From: an uncultured Clostridia bacterium
GTDB taxonomy: Bacteria; Bacillota; Clostridia; Oscillospirales; Ruminococcaceae
NCBI GenBank assembly: GCA_946056455.1
Contig: CAMGJS010000034.1
Location: 1 to 7,822, forward strand
DNA: 7,822 bases
Direction of reading: 5' to 3'
Shown here: positions 1 through 5,872 of the stretch, in pieces
Layout of the letters: each line of letters opens with the position of its first letter
How positions within the stretch are numbered: position 1 is the stretch's first letter
Notes under the pieces: generated by a model
What the model saw: the letters and a program-made list of their open reading frames with translations, nothing else
Told to the model about the DNA's origin: nothing
Databases searched by the model: none
Translations under genes and position numbers: made by a program

Positions 1-5
1 TATAT

Positions 6-50
6 AAAAGCTGTTTCTTTTGTATAAAAGAAACGGCTTTTTTATTTTTT
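6..50 (+). terminator. Intrinsic terminator of the upstream gene
   Basis: Arms at 6-21 and 26-41 form a 16-bp stem with one G-U pair and a 4-nt loop (GTAT). A T-rich tract follows to position 50. It must end transcription of a gene left of the window and separates that gene from the pyr promoter immediately downstream. Confidence 0.88.
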
Positions 51-52
51 TG

Positions 53-81
53 TGGACATTTATTCTGTTTTATGGTATAAT
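53..81 (+). promoter_or_regulatory. SigA-type promoter of the pyr operon
   Basis: The -35 box is TGGACA (53-58, 5 of 6 matches to consensus) and the -10 box is TATAAT (76-81), with a 17-nt spacer. TGG directly before the -10 also gives an extended -10. Transcription should start near 88, leaving a leader of about 25 nt before the pyrC start. A 12-nt perfect palindrome (ATAAATATTTAT, 89-100) sits at the predicted transcription start. Confidence 0.87.
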
Positions 82-113
82 ATTTGGGATAAATATTTAT
101 TCGGAGGATAATT

Positions 114-1379
114 ATGGGAGAAACTGTTCTTCTTAAAAATATGAGAATAATCACCGACAGCGAAGAATTTTTCGGCGATATTTTTATAAAAGACGGCATA
201 ATTGAAAATATCGGAGAAAACCTCACCGAAAAAGCCGACAGAACAATAGACGGCGAAAAAAAGCTCTGCGCTTGCCCGGGACTTTTTGATATGCATGTTC
301 ACTTTCGTGACCCGGGGTTTACGCATAAGGAAGATGTCCTTACGGGAACTTCTTCTGCGGCGGCAGGAGGATTTACGGGCGTTGTATGTATGCCTAACAC
401 AAAGCCTGCCACGGACAGCGGAGAAATAATCAGATATATCATCGACAAGGCAAAAGGTTCGGGAGTGTCGGTTTATCCTGCAGGCTGTATCACAAAGGGG
501 TTAAAGGGCGAGGAGCTCTGCGACTATGACGAGATGAAAAACGCAGGAGCAGTGGTAATATCCGACGACGGCAGACCTGTCGAGAACCCCGATATGCTCT
601 TTTCAGCTCTTGAAAAGACAAAGGAAAACGGACTTCTTGTTGCTTGTCATTGTGAAGACCTTGCGATAATCGACGGCGGAATAATCAATAAAGGAAAGGT
701 ATCCGAAAAGCTTGGCGTAAAGGGAATGGACAGGCTGTCGGAGGACAGCATCACCGAAAGGGACATTCTTCTTGCAAAGAAAGCAGGAGCGAGAATTCAT
801 ATCTGTCATGTTTCCACAAAGGGTAGCGTCGACATAATAAGAAAAGCAAAAAAAGACGGAGTTAAGGTTACTTGTGAGACTTGTCCGCACTATTTTATCT
901 ATACGGACGAAAAGCTTCTTTCAAGGGACGCCGATTACAGAATGAATCCGCCATTGCGTGAAGAAAGCGACAGACTTGCGGTTTTAGAGGGTATTCTTGA
1001 CGGCACTATCGATTGTATCGTTACCGACCACGCTCCCCACGCAAAAGAAGAAAAGGCGGACTTTATGAAAGCTCCCAACGGGGTTGTGGGACTTGAAACC
1101 TCCCTTGCGGCAACGCTTACCGCCCTTTATCACACAAATAAGCTTACGCTTTCGCAGATAGTAAAGCTTATGAGCACAAATCCGAGAGCGATAACGGGAG
1201 CTGAAAAAGCGGAGATAAAAAAAGGCGAAAAGGCGAATATCACCATATTCAACCCCGATGAAGAATGGACGGTTATCCCCGAAGAGCTTAAATCAAAGTC
1301 GAAGAACAGCGTATTTAAGGGAGAACATTTCAAAGGCAGGGCAAAGGCAATAATAAACGGAAAAATTTTAAAAATATAA
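114..1379 (+). CDS. pyrC: Dihydroorotase (class I)
   Basis: This enzyme cyclises N-carbamoyl-L-aspartate to dihydroorotate, the third step of de novo pyrimidine synthesis, in the cytoplasm. The 421-aa protein has the expected length and the amidohydrolase-type metal and substrate residues. These are HVHFRDPG (His61, His63, Arg65), SDDG (Asp151/152, near the usual bridging aspartate), His179 in CHCED, His232 in ICHVS, Asn278 in MNPPLRE, and Asp305 with His309 in DHAPH. The start is ATG at 114 with GGAGG at 103-107, six nt upstream. It is the first gene of the operon, and pyrF begins 19 nt after its stop. Nothing looks truncated. The family includes hydantoinases and allantoinases, but the RDPG motif, the DHAPH motif and the pyrF/pyrK/pyrD neighbours make dihydroorotase the clear choice. 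Confidence 0.97.
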   Translation: MGETVLLKNMRIITDSEEFFGDIFIKDGIIENIGENLTEKADRTIDGEKKLCACPGLFDMHVHFRDPGFTHKEDVLTGTSSAAAGGFTGVVCMPNTKPATDSGEIIRYIIDKAKGSGVSVYPAGCITKGLKGEELCDYDEMKNAGAVVISDDGRPVENPDMLFSALEKTKENGLLVACHCEDLAIIDGGIINKGKVSEKLGVKGMDRLSEDSITERDILLAKKAGARIHICHVSTKGSVDIIRKAKKDGVKVTCETCPHYFIYTDEKLLSRDADYRMNPPLREESDRLAVLEGILDGTIDCIVTDHAPHAKEEKADFMKAPNGVVGLETSLAATLTALYHTNKLTLSQIVKLMSTNPRAITGAEKAEIKKGEKANITIFNPDEEWTVIPEELKSKSKNSVFKGEHFKGRAKAIINGKILKI

Positions 1380-1398
1380 ACAGTTGGAGGAACAGAAT

Positions 1399-2313
1399 AT
1401 GTCACTTGACAGACTTATCGAAAAAATCAAGGAAACAGAAAACCCGAGCGTTGTGGGACTTGACCCCAAGCTTGACTATGTGCCGACATTTATCAAGGAA
1501 AAGGCATTTGAAAAGGATGGTATGACGCTTAAAGCTGCGGCAAAGGCGATACTTACTTTCAACAAGGGTATTATTGACGCTATATGCGATGTTGTCCCTG
1601 CTATTAAACCGCAGGCGGCTTACTATGAAATGTACGGCTATCACGGAGTAAAAACCCTTTACAAGACAATTCAGTATGCAAAGGAAAAGGGAATGTTTGT
1701 TATGACCGACGGAAAGCGCAACGACATAGGCGCTACTATGGAAGCGTATGCGACAGCTCACCTCGGAACAACTCTTGTCGGAGAAGAGAGCATTGACGCT
1801 TTCGGAGCGGACGCTCTCACCGTGAACGGTTATCTTGGAACGGACGGTATTGCTCCGTTGCTTAAAATATGCAAGGAAAAGGACAAGGGGATTTTTGTTC
1901 TTGTCAAGACATCAAATCAGTCCTCGGGCGAATTGCAGGACCTTAAAATCGGCGACAAGACCGTTTATGAGGTTATGGGCGATATGTGCGAAAAATGGGG
2001 AGCAGAGGATATGGGCAAGTACGGTTACAGCGGAGTTGGTGCTGTTGTCGGTGCTACATACCCCGAACAGCTTGAAGAAATGCGTGCAAAATTGCCGCAC
2101 ACATTCTTCCTCGTTCCCGGATACGGCGCCCAGGGCGGAGGAGCCGCAGGCGTTGCAAAGGCATTTGACAAGAACGGAATGGGTGCTATTGTAAACTCGT
2201 CAAGAGCGGTTATGTGCGCTTATCAGAAGGGCGGATATGACGAAAAGGATTACGCTCTTGCCGCACTCAACGAAGTGCTCAGAATGAAAAAGGACATTAC
2301 CGACGCTCTTTAA
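1399..2313 (+). CDS. pyrF: Orotidine 5'-phosphate decarboxylase
   Basis: This enzyme converts OMP to UMP, the last step of de novo UMP synthesis. The 304-aa protein carries the family signature DGKRND (residues 104-109, catalytic Lys106), an N-terminal VVGLDP substrate-binding strand, and the phosphate-binding end PGYGAQGGG (240-248) followed by NSSRAVM. Its length, above 300 aa, and its sequence style fit the longer 'subfamily 2' OMP decarboxylases rather than the ~230-240-aa E. coli/B. subtilis type. The start is ATG at 1399, with GGAGG at 1386-1390 eight nt upstream. An in-frame TTG at 1384 lies over this ribosome binding site and is unlikely to be used. It lies 19 nt after pyrC and 22 nt before the likely pyrK start, inside one operon. 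Confidence 0.96.
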   Translation: MSLDRLIEKIKETENPSVVGLDPKLDYVPTFIKEKAFEKDGMTLKAAAKAILTFNKGIIDAICDVVPAIKPQAAYYEMYGYHGVKTLYKTIQYAKEKGMFVMTDGKRNDIGATMEAYATAHLGTTLVGEESIDAFGADALTVNGYLGTDGIAPLLKICKEKDKGIFVLVKTSNQSSGELQDLKIGDKTVYEVMGDMCEKWGAEDMGKYGYSGVGAVVGATYPEQLEEMRAKLPHTFFLVPGYGAQGGGAAGVAKAFDKNGMGAIVNSSRAVMCAYQKGGYDEKDYALAALNEVLRMKKDITDAL

Positions 2314-2322
2314 TTTTTAAAC

Positions 2323-2330
2323 GGAGATGA
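2323..2330 (+). promoter_or_regulatory. Ribosome binding site that decides the pyrK start
   Basis: GGAGATGA matches the anti-Shine-Dalgarno target GGAGGTGA at 7 of 8 positions. It covers the in-frame ATG at 2327, so that ATG cannot use it. The in-frame TTG at 2336 follows after a 5-nt spacer (nine nt from GGAG), which is the normal distance. Confidence 0.65.
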
Positions 2331-2335
2331 AAGAC

Positions 2336-3103
2336 TTGAAATACACACAAGGAAAATACCCCATTGTAAAAAAGAAAACTCTTGCAAAAGAGATTTACGA
2401 CCTTGAAATACTCTGCCCCGACATTGCATCTGTCGCTGTTGCAGGTCAGTTTGTAAATGTAATAGCGGACGGCTTTACTCTTCGCCGACCTATTTCAATA
2501 TGCGGAATAGACAAGGAAAAGGGCACTTTAAGAATTGTTTTTGAAGTAAGAGGAAAAGGCACAAAGCAGATTGCCACAAAAAACGAGGGTGAGCTTATTG
2601 ACATTTTAGGACCTCTCGGAAAAGGCTTTCCGCTTTCGGAATATAAAACGGCAATAACTGTGGGCGGAGGAATAGGAACTCCCCCGATGAATGAAATTGC
2701 AAAGCATTTCGGCAAAAACTGCCGAGCAATAAGCGGTTTTCGCAACGCGGCGGCGGTTATTCTTCAGGATGACCTCAAAGGGTTCGGAGCAGAAACTATT
2801 CTTTGCACCGATGACGGAAGCGCAGGAAGAAAAGGCTTTGTTACTGAGGCACTCAAAGACGAGCTTTCAAAAGAAAAGCCCGATGTTATCTATGCCTGCG
2901 GACCGAATGTTATGATAAAGGGCGTTGTGGACCTTGCAAAAGCGGCTGGAGTACCCTGCTTTATCTCCCTTGAAGAAAGAATGGGTTGCGGAATAGGCGC
3001 ATGTCTTGTATGCGCTTGCAGAACTGTCAAAAACGGCGAGGAATACTATGCTCATGTCTGCAAGGACGGCCCCGTGTTCAATTCCGAGGAGGTGCTTTTC
3101 TGA
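2336..3103 (+). CDS. pyrK: Dihydroorotate dehydrogenase B electron transfer subunit (FAD, 2Fe-2S)
   Basis: PyrK passes electrons from the FMN of PyrD through a [2Fe-2S] cluster and FAD to NAD+, forming the class 1B dihydroorotate dehydrogenase. The protein is 255 aa from the TTG at 2336, or 258 aa from the ATG at 2327. The N-terminal ferredoxin-reductase-like barrel contains RRPISI, the FAD-binding motif. A glycine-rich VGGGIGTPP segment and a CGPNVM motif belong to the NAD-binding domain. The C-terminal cluster site is MGCGIGACLVCACRT followed by VCKDGPVF. The likely cluster ligands are Cys218, Cys223, Cys226 and Cys242 in TTG-start numbering. The ribosome binding site favours the TTG start. 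Its stop codon overlaps the pyrD start (TGATG), which suggests coupled translation of the two subunits. Confidence 0.95.
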   Translation: MKYTQGKYPIVKKKTLAKEIYDLEILCPDIASVAVAGQFVNVIADGFTLRRPISICGIDKEKGTLRIVFEVRGKGTKQIATKNEGELIDILGPLGKGFPLSEYKTAITVGGGIGTPPMNEIAKHFGKNCRAISGFRNAAAVILQDDLKGFGAETILCTDDGSAGRKGFVTEALKDELSKEKPDVIYACGPNVMIKGVVDLAKAAGVPCFISLEERMGCGIGACLVCACRTVKNGEEYYAHVCKDGPVFNSEEVLF

Positions 3104-4014
3104 TGGCTGATTTAAGCGTTAAGGTCGCAGGGGTTGACTTTAAAAACCCCGTCATAGTAGCGTCGGGAACATTCGGCTACGGCAGAGAATATGAAGAACT
3201 TTTCCCCCTTTCCGTTCTCGGAGGAATATCCACAAAGGGAACAACGGGACAAAGAAGAACGGGAAATCCGTCACCGAGAATTGCTGAAACTCCAAGCGGA
3301 ATATTAAATTCCGTCGGACTTCAGAACCCGGGAATAGATTATTTTATCGTAAACGAACTGCCGTATCTTAAAACAAAGAATACGACTATTGTTGCAAATA
3401 TTGCAGGCTCAACACCCGAAGAATGTGCAGAGGTCGCCGCAAAGCTTGACGCAACAGATGTTGATATGATAGAACTGAATATCTCCTGCCCGAATGTAAA
3501 GCAGGGCGGTGCGGCTTTCGGAACTTCCTGTCAGGGCGCTGCGGGAGTGACAAAAATTGTCCGTGCGGCAACAAAAAAACCCCTTATGGTAAAGCTTTCG
3601 CCGAATGTCACAAATATTGTTGAGATAGCAAAGGCTGTCGAGGCTGAGGGTGCGGACGCACTTTCACTCATAAACACACTTCTTGGAATGAGAATTGATA
3701 TAAAGACAAGACGGCCGATACTCAAAAACAATGTGGGCGGACTTTCGGGCCCGTGCGTTTTTCCCGTTGCTGTAAGAATGGTATGGCAGGTTGCAAACGC
3801 TGTCGGAATTGATGTTGTGGGAATGGGCGGAATTGCTACTGCCGAGGACGCTATTGAGATGATGATGGCGGGAGCAAAGGCTGTTCAGATAGGCACGATA
3901 CTTTTCAATAATCCTTATGCCGCTGTTGAAATAGTCGACGGAATGAACAGATGGTGTGACGAGAACAATATAAAGAGCATAAGCGAGATTTCGGGGACGG
4001 TTGAAAAATGGTAA
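3103..4014 (+). CDS. pyrD: Dihydroorotate dehydrogenase, catalytic subunit (class 1B)
   Basis: This FMN enzyme oxidises dihydroorotate to orotate. The 303-aa protein has VASGTFGYG (19-27), STKGTT (Lys45, FMN contact), NSVGLQNPG (69-77), the catalytic-loop motif NISCPN with Cys129 as active-site base, Lys164 in VKLSPN, GGLSGP, and GMGGI and QIGT for FMN phosphate binding. A cysteine rather than a serine at the base position is typical of class 1 enzymes, and pyrK next door makes it class 1B (NAD-dependent, cytosolic). The start is ATG at 3103, one nt inside the pyrK stop, with AGGAGGTG at 3087-3094. The reading frame stays open upstream to 2986, but that part overlaps the pyrK iron-sulfur region and is not translated as PyrD. 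The downstream phosphatase gene begins inside its last seven nt. Confidence 0.97.
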   Translation: MADLSVKVAGVDFKNPVIVASGTFGYGREYEELFPLSVLGGISTKGTTGQRRTGNPSPRIAETPSGILNSVGLQNPGIDYFIVNELPYLKTKNTTIVANIAGSTPEECAEVAAKLDATDVDMIELNISCPNVKQGGAAFGTSCQGAAGVTKIVRAATKKPLMVKLSPNVTNIVEIAKAVEAEGADALSLINTLLGMRIDIKTRRPILKNNVGGLSGPCVFPVAVRMVWQVANAVGIDVVGMGGIATAEDAIEMMMAGAKAVQIGTILFNNPYAAVEIVDGMNRWCDENNIKSISEISGTVEKW

Positions 4015-4652
4015 CAAGAGTTTACTTTATAAGACACGCTCAGGCGATGGGAAATGTTTCGGGCAGATATCAGGGAAGAAGCGACGCGGAAGTCACCGAA
4101 GAGGGTATGCGCCAGCTTGATGCTTTGTCCGAGGCTTTCAGGGAAATTCCATTTGACATTATCTATGCAAGTCCCCTTTCAAGAACAAGAATGACGGCGG
4201 AAGCTGTCAATAAGTACGCAGGAAAGAAGATTATTCTTGATGAAGGACTTCTTGAATTCAACGGCGGAAAGTGGGAAGGCAAAAAGTGGGACGATATAGC
4301 GGTAGAGTTCCCCGATGAGCTTGACAAATGGAACAACAGACTTGACCTTCTTACCGCTCCGGGCGGAGAGAGCGTTGCCGAAGTGAGAGAGCGTATGGCG
4401 AAAACGGTGAACAGAATTGTTTCTGAAAATAAAGGGAAAACTATCGTTGTAGTGTCCCACGGTTGTGCGTTGAGAGCGTATTTTAACTTTGCGCAGGGAC
4501 TGCCTTTTATAGAAATTAACAACGACCATTATGTGATGAACACATCGCTGACGCTTTTTGAATATGACGATGACCTCAACGCAAAATTGATTTTTAAGGA
4601 GGATACTTCTCACCTTAAAAAAGCAGGTCTCTCGGAAAATAAGGCACGATAA
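4008..4652 (+). CDS. Histidine phosphatase family protein (phosphoglycerate mutase-like)
   Basis: This 214-aa protein belongs to the histidine phosphatase (phosphoglycerate mutase-like) superfamily, whose members pass phosphate through a catalytic histidine. The motif is RHAQ at residues 9-12 (Arg9, catalytic His10), with Ala where the common form is RHG. Other active-site residues follow: Arg20 in GRYQG, Arg59 in SPLSRTRMTA, acid Glu83 in LLEFNGGKWEG, and the second histidine His151 in VVSHGCALRAY. The substrate cannot be read from sequence. Alpha-ribazole phosphatase (CobC), a broad phosphatase or a nucleotide/sugar phosphatase are all possible, and no cobalamin genes are nearby. The start ATG overlaps the last codons of pyrD by seven nt and has only a weak purine tract upstream, so translational coupling to pyrD is likely. 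Its stop codon touches the ruvX ribosome binding site. Confidence 0.88.
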   Translation: MVTRVYFIRHAQAMGNVSGRYQGRSDAEVTEEGMRQLDALSEAFREIPFDIIYASPLSRTRMTAEAVNKYAGKKIILDEGLLEFNGGKWEGKKWDDIAVEFPDELDKWNNRLDLLTAPGGESVAEVRERMAKTVNRIVSENKGKTIVVVSHGCALRAYFNFAQGLPFIEINNDHYVMNTSLTLFEYDDDLNAKLIFKEDTSHLKKAGLSENKAR

Positions 4653-4662
4653 GGAGGAGCTT

Positions 4663-5094
4663 ATGAGAATACTTGCGGTTGATTACGGAGAAGTGAGAAC
4701 AGGTCTTGCCGTATGTGACAGAACTGAGTTTCTTGCCTCGCCCGTAGGAGTTATAGAGGAGCGTAAATTTGAGGAGCTCCTTATGAAAGTTATGTATATC
4801 GCAACAGAGCACGGAGTGGGCGAGATAATTGTCGGACATCCGAAGAATATGGACGGCACCGAGGGCGAAAAGGCAAATAAGTGCAGAAAATTTGCAGAAA
4901 GCCTTGAAGAACTTTCGGGAATACCCGTAAAATTATGGGACGAAAGGCGGACAACGATAACGGCGCACAATATCCTCAACGAAACCGACACACGCGGAAA
5001 AAAACGCAAAGAGGTAATAGACGCTGTTGCGGCAACTGTTCTGCTTGAAAGCTATTTAAGATACAGAGAACTTCAAAGAAAAGAAGAAGAATAG
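4663..5094 (+). CDS. ruvX: RuvX/YqgF-type putative Holliday junction resolvase / pre-16S rRNA nuclease
   Basis: YqgF/RuvX proteins have an RNase H-like fold and are linked to pre-16S rRNA 5'-end processing and proposed Holliday junction resolution. The 143-aa protein has the family pattern AVDYGEVRTGLAV (Asp7), IIVGHPKNMDGTEG (56-68), DERRTT (Asp93-Glu94) and a C-terminal EVIDAVAA (Asp120), giving the acidic active-site residues in order. The start is ATG at 4663 with AAGGAGG at 4651-4657. That binding site includes the last two bases of the preceding stop codon, so the gene belongs to the same transcript. Its final 12 residues (from LRYREL) and stop codon lie in a sequence found again at 5831-5872, which raises the possibility that this 3' end was replaced during an insertion. 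Confidence 0.94.
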   Translation: MRILAVDYGEVRTGLAVCDRTEFLASPVGVIEERKFEELLMKVMYIATEHGVGEIIVGHPKNMDGTEGEKANKCRKFAESLEELSGIPVKLWDERRTTITAHNILNETDTRGKKRKEVIDAVAATVLLESYLRYRELQRKEEE

Positions 5095-5100
5095 AAAAAG
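5056..5100 (+). repeat. Direct repeat, copy 1 (3' end of ruvX)
   Basis: This 45-nt segment covers the last codons of ruvX, the TAG stop and the first bases (AAAAAG) of the following terminator. It matches 5831-5872 exactly apart from one extra GAA in its GAA run. A short TAT precedes both copies (5053-5055 and 5827-5829), with one extra C before copy 2. The match ends within the 5' arm of the terminator stem. Confidence 0.92.
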
Positions 5101-5133
5101 CCCTTTTTGATTAAAATATTGAAAAGGGCTTTT
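5096..5133 (+). terminator. Intrinsic terminator of the pyr-ruvX operon
   Basis: Perfect 12-bp arms at 5096-5107 and 5122-5133 (AAAAGCCCTTTT and its complement) enclose a 14-nt AT-rich loop. The T run is inside the 3' arm. The stem starts two nt after the ruvX stop. It is T-rich on the minus strand too and may work in both directions. Confidence 0.85.
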
Positions 5134-5143
5134 GCTTATATAA

Positions 5144-5178
5144 AAATAGTGCACAGATAAATAATCTGTGCACTATTT
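5144..5178 (-). terminator. 15-bp hairpin, likely terminator of the zinc-ribbon gene
   Basis: Arms at 5144-5158 and 5164-5178 pair perfectly over 15 bp around a 5-nt loop. Each arm contains the self-complementary hexamer GTGCAC. The T-rich tail (TTTTTATATAA, counting the end of the stem) is on the minus-strand side, so it fits best as terminator of the minus-strand gene that ends at 5220. Confidence 0.65.
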
Positions 5179-5219
5179 CAAAAGCAACACTATAATATGA
5201 ATTGTGGGTATCACTTAAT

Positions 5220-5453
5220 TTAAAATTTTAAACCACAACTGTTACATTTATAAGTGCTTTTTACATTGTTTGCTGCTAAAACACCAAACATTAAAACGGA
5301 AGTTGCTTTGCTAAAACCGCTGATTACAGAAACATTACTGCTCCCACATTTTGGACAATATACTTTTGTATCAATAGGGTTCCCACAACTTGGACAATTT
5401 CTTGCTTTGTCAGACACTACACTTCCGCATTCGGGGCATTTTATCATTGCCAT
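5220..5453 (-). CDS. Small double zinc-ribbon protein
   Basis: This 77-aa protein has four CxxC knuckles: Cys6/Cys9, Cys20/Cys23, Cys33/Cys36 and Cys70/Cys73. The spacing suggests two zinc ribbons. The first is compact (6-23); the second is split by a ~33-residue insert (37-69) with a hydrophobic stretch around 52-61 (SVLMFGVLAA). That stretch is short for a transmembrane helix and could be a beta-hairpin or a membrane-touching loop. No catalytic motif is visible, so a role in binding protein or nucleic acid is only inference. The start is ATG at 5453 with AAGGAGGTGA seven nt upstream on the minus strand, a very strong site. It is transcribed away from the XRE gene, sits inside the repeat-bounded AT-rich cassette and has its own terminator. 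Confidence 0.85.
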   Translation of the reverse strand: MAMIKCPECGSVVSDKARNCPSCGNPIDTKVYCPKCGSSNVSVISGFSKATSVLMFGVLAANNVKSTYKCNSCGLKF

Positions 5454-5501
5454 ACTGTCACCTCCTTTTTAAAATGGTAAAGGGAATGATTTGCTTTTTT
5501 T

Positions 5502-5530
5502 ATTATAGCATATTTTTAATTATTACGCAA
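5502..5530 (-). promoter_or_regulatory. Probable promoter of the zinc-ribbon gene
   Basis: On the minus strand, TATAAT (5507-5502) is preceded by TGC, giving an extended -10 box. A weak -35 (TTGCGT, 5530-5525) lies at a 17-nt spacing, inside the dyad at 5524-5537. The leader to the start codon would be about 42 nt. Confidence 0.6.
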
Positions 5531-5537
5531 GTGCGTA
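5524..5537. promoter_or_regulatory. Candidate operator dyad between the zinc-ribbon and XRE genes
   Basis: TACGCA-AG-TGCGTA is a perfect 6+6 inverted repeat with a 2-nt centre in an otherwise AT-rich intergenic region. It covers the -35 region of the zinc-ribbon promoter and partly overlaps a possible -10 for the XRE gene (TATACT, 5536-5541). Binding by the adjacent XRE protein is inference. Confidence 0.4.
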
Positions 5538-5583
5538 TACTCGATTTTAAAAAATAATTTATGATATTCATGGGTGATTTTAT

Positions 5584-5826
5584 ATGGATATCAAAGATTG
5601 TGTTGTATTAAGATTTCAGCAGATATGTAAGGAACGGAAAATCAAGCTTAATGAATTAGCTACTTTATCAGGCGTTACTCCGTCAACAGTATACAGCATG
5701 GTTGACCCTCGTAGGCGAGAAGTATCCATTCATACCATTAAAAAATTATGTGATGGATTGGAAATGACATTAGGTGAATTTTTTTCAACATCGGAATTTG
5801 ATTCTTTAGAACAGGATATAAAGTAA
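5584..5826 (+). CDS. XRE-family (Cro/CI-type) helix-turn-helix regulator
   Basis: This 80-aa protein is almost entirely one HTH_XRE domain. Helix 1 is around VVLRFQQICKERKI (7-20). The helix-turn-helix proper is around LNELATLSGVTPSTVYSMVD (22-41), and TIKKLCDGLEMTLGEFF (51-67) forms the usual C-terminal helices. A short acidic tail follows. There is no sensor or catalytic domain, so it would act as a small DNA-binding repressor or activator. The start is ATG at 5584 with GGGTGAT at 5572-5578 just upstream. By hand count the gene is about 34% GC, well below the pyr operon. It diverges from the zinc-ribbon gene with a dyad between them, so it may control that gene and itself. Its stop is four nt before the second ruvX-tail repeat, and the terminator beyond the repeat probably serves it. 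Confidence 0.88.
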   Translation: MDIKDCVVLRFQQICKERKIKLNELATLSGVTPSTVYSMVDPRRREVSIHTIKKLCDGLEMTLGEFFSTSEFDSLEQDIK

Positions 5827-5830
5827 TATC

Positions 5831-5872
5831 TTAAGATACAGAGAACTTCAAAGAAAAGAAGAATAGAAAAAG
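5831..5872 (+). repeat. Direct repeat, copy 2 (displaced ruvX 3' end)
   Basis: This 42-nt copy still encodes, in frame, the ruvX ending LRYRELQRKEE plus TAG, with one GAA codon fewer than the copy attached to ruvX. It has no start codon and no gene body, so it is an orphan 3' end. It runs directly into the first bases of a different terminator. Confidence 0.92.

Larger units (their letters stand above)
5056..5872. mobile_element. Putative small insertion cassette bounded by ruvX-tail direct repeats
   Basis: The two repeat copies are offset by about 775 bp and enclose two terminators, a divergent zinc-ribbon gene and an XRE gene. The cassette genes are AT-rich by hand count (about 34% GC for the XRE gene, about 36% for the zinc-ribbon gene), against roughly 46% in a sampled part of ruvX. 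The XRE stop codon is only four nt from the right repeat. The layout matches elements that insert into the 3' end of a gene and restore it, but there is no recombinase, so it would be a remnant or a passively mobilised unit. A local duplication or recombination event is the main alternative. Confidence 0.45.

Noticed and set aside
1384..1398. TTG start for pyrF five codons upstream.
   Set aside because: It lies on the GGAGG ribosome binding site that serves ATG 1399.
2986..3102. Upstream in-frame extension of pyrD (39 extra codons).
   Set aside because: It overlaps the conserved iron-sulfur coding end of pyrK, and AGGAGGTG with ATG at 3103 gives a perfect start matching the family N-terminus.
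4163..4613. Two minus-strand open frames of 119 and 144 codons opposite the phosphatase gene.
   Set aside because: They overlap a gene with clear catalytic motifs on the plus strand and have unlikely protein composition.
5254..5472. Plus-strand 72-codon frame opposite the zinc-ribbon gene.
   Set aside because: The minus-strand frame has four CxxC motifs, a strong ribosome binding site and a promoter. The plus-strand frame has none of these.
5056..5872. Reading the two ruvX-tail copies as a CRISPR array or tandem repeat.
   Set aside because: There are only two copies, 775 bp apart, with genes between, and one copy is coding sequence.
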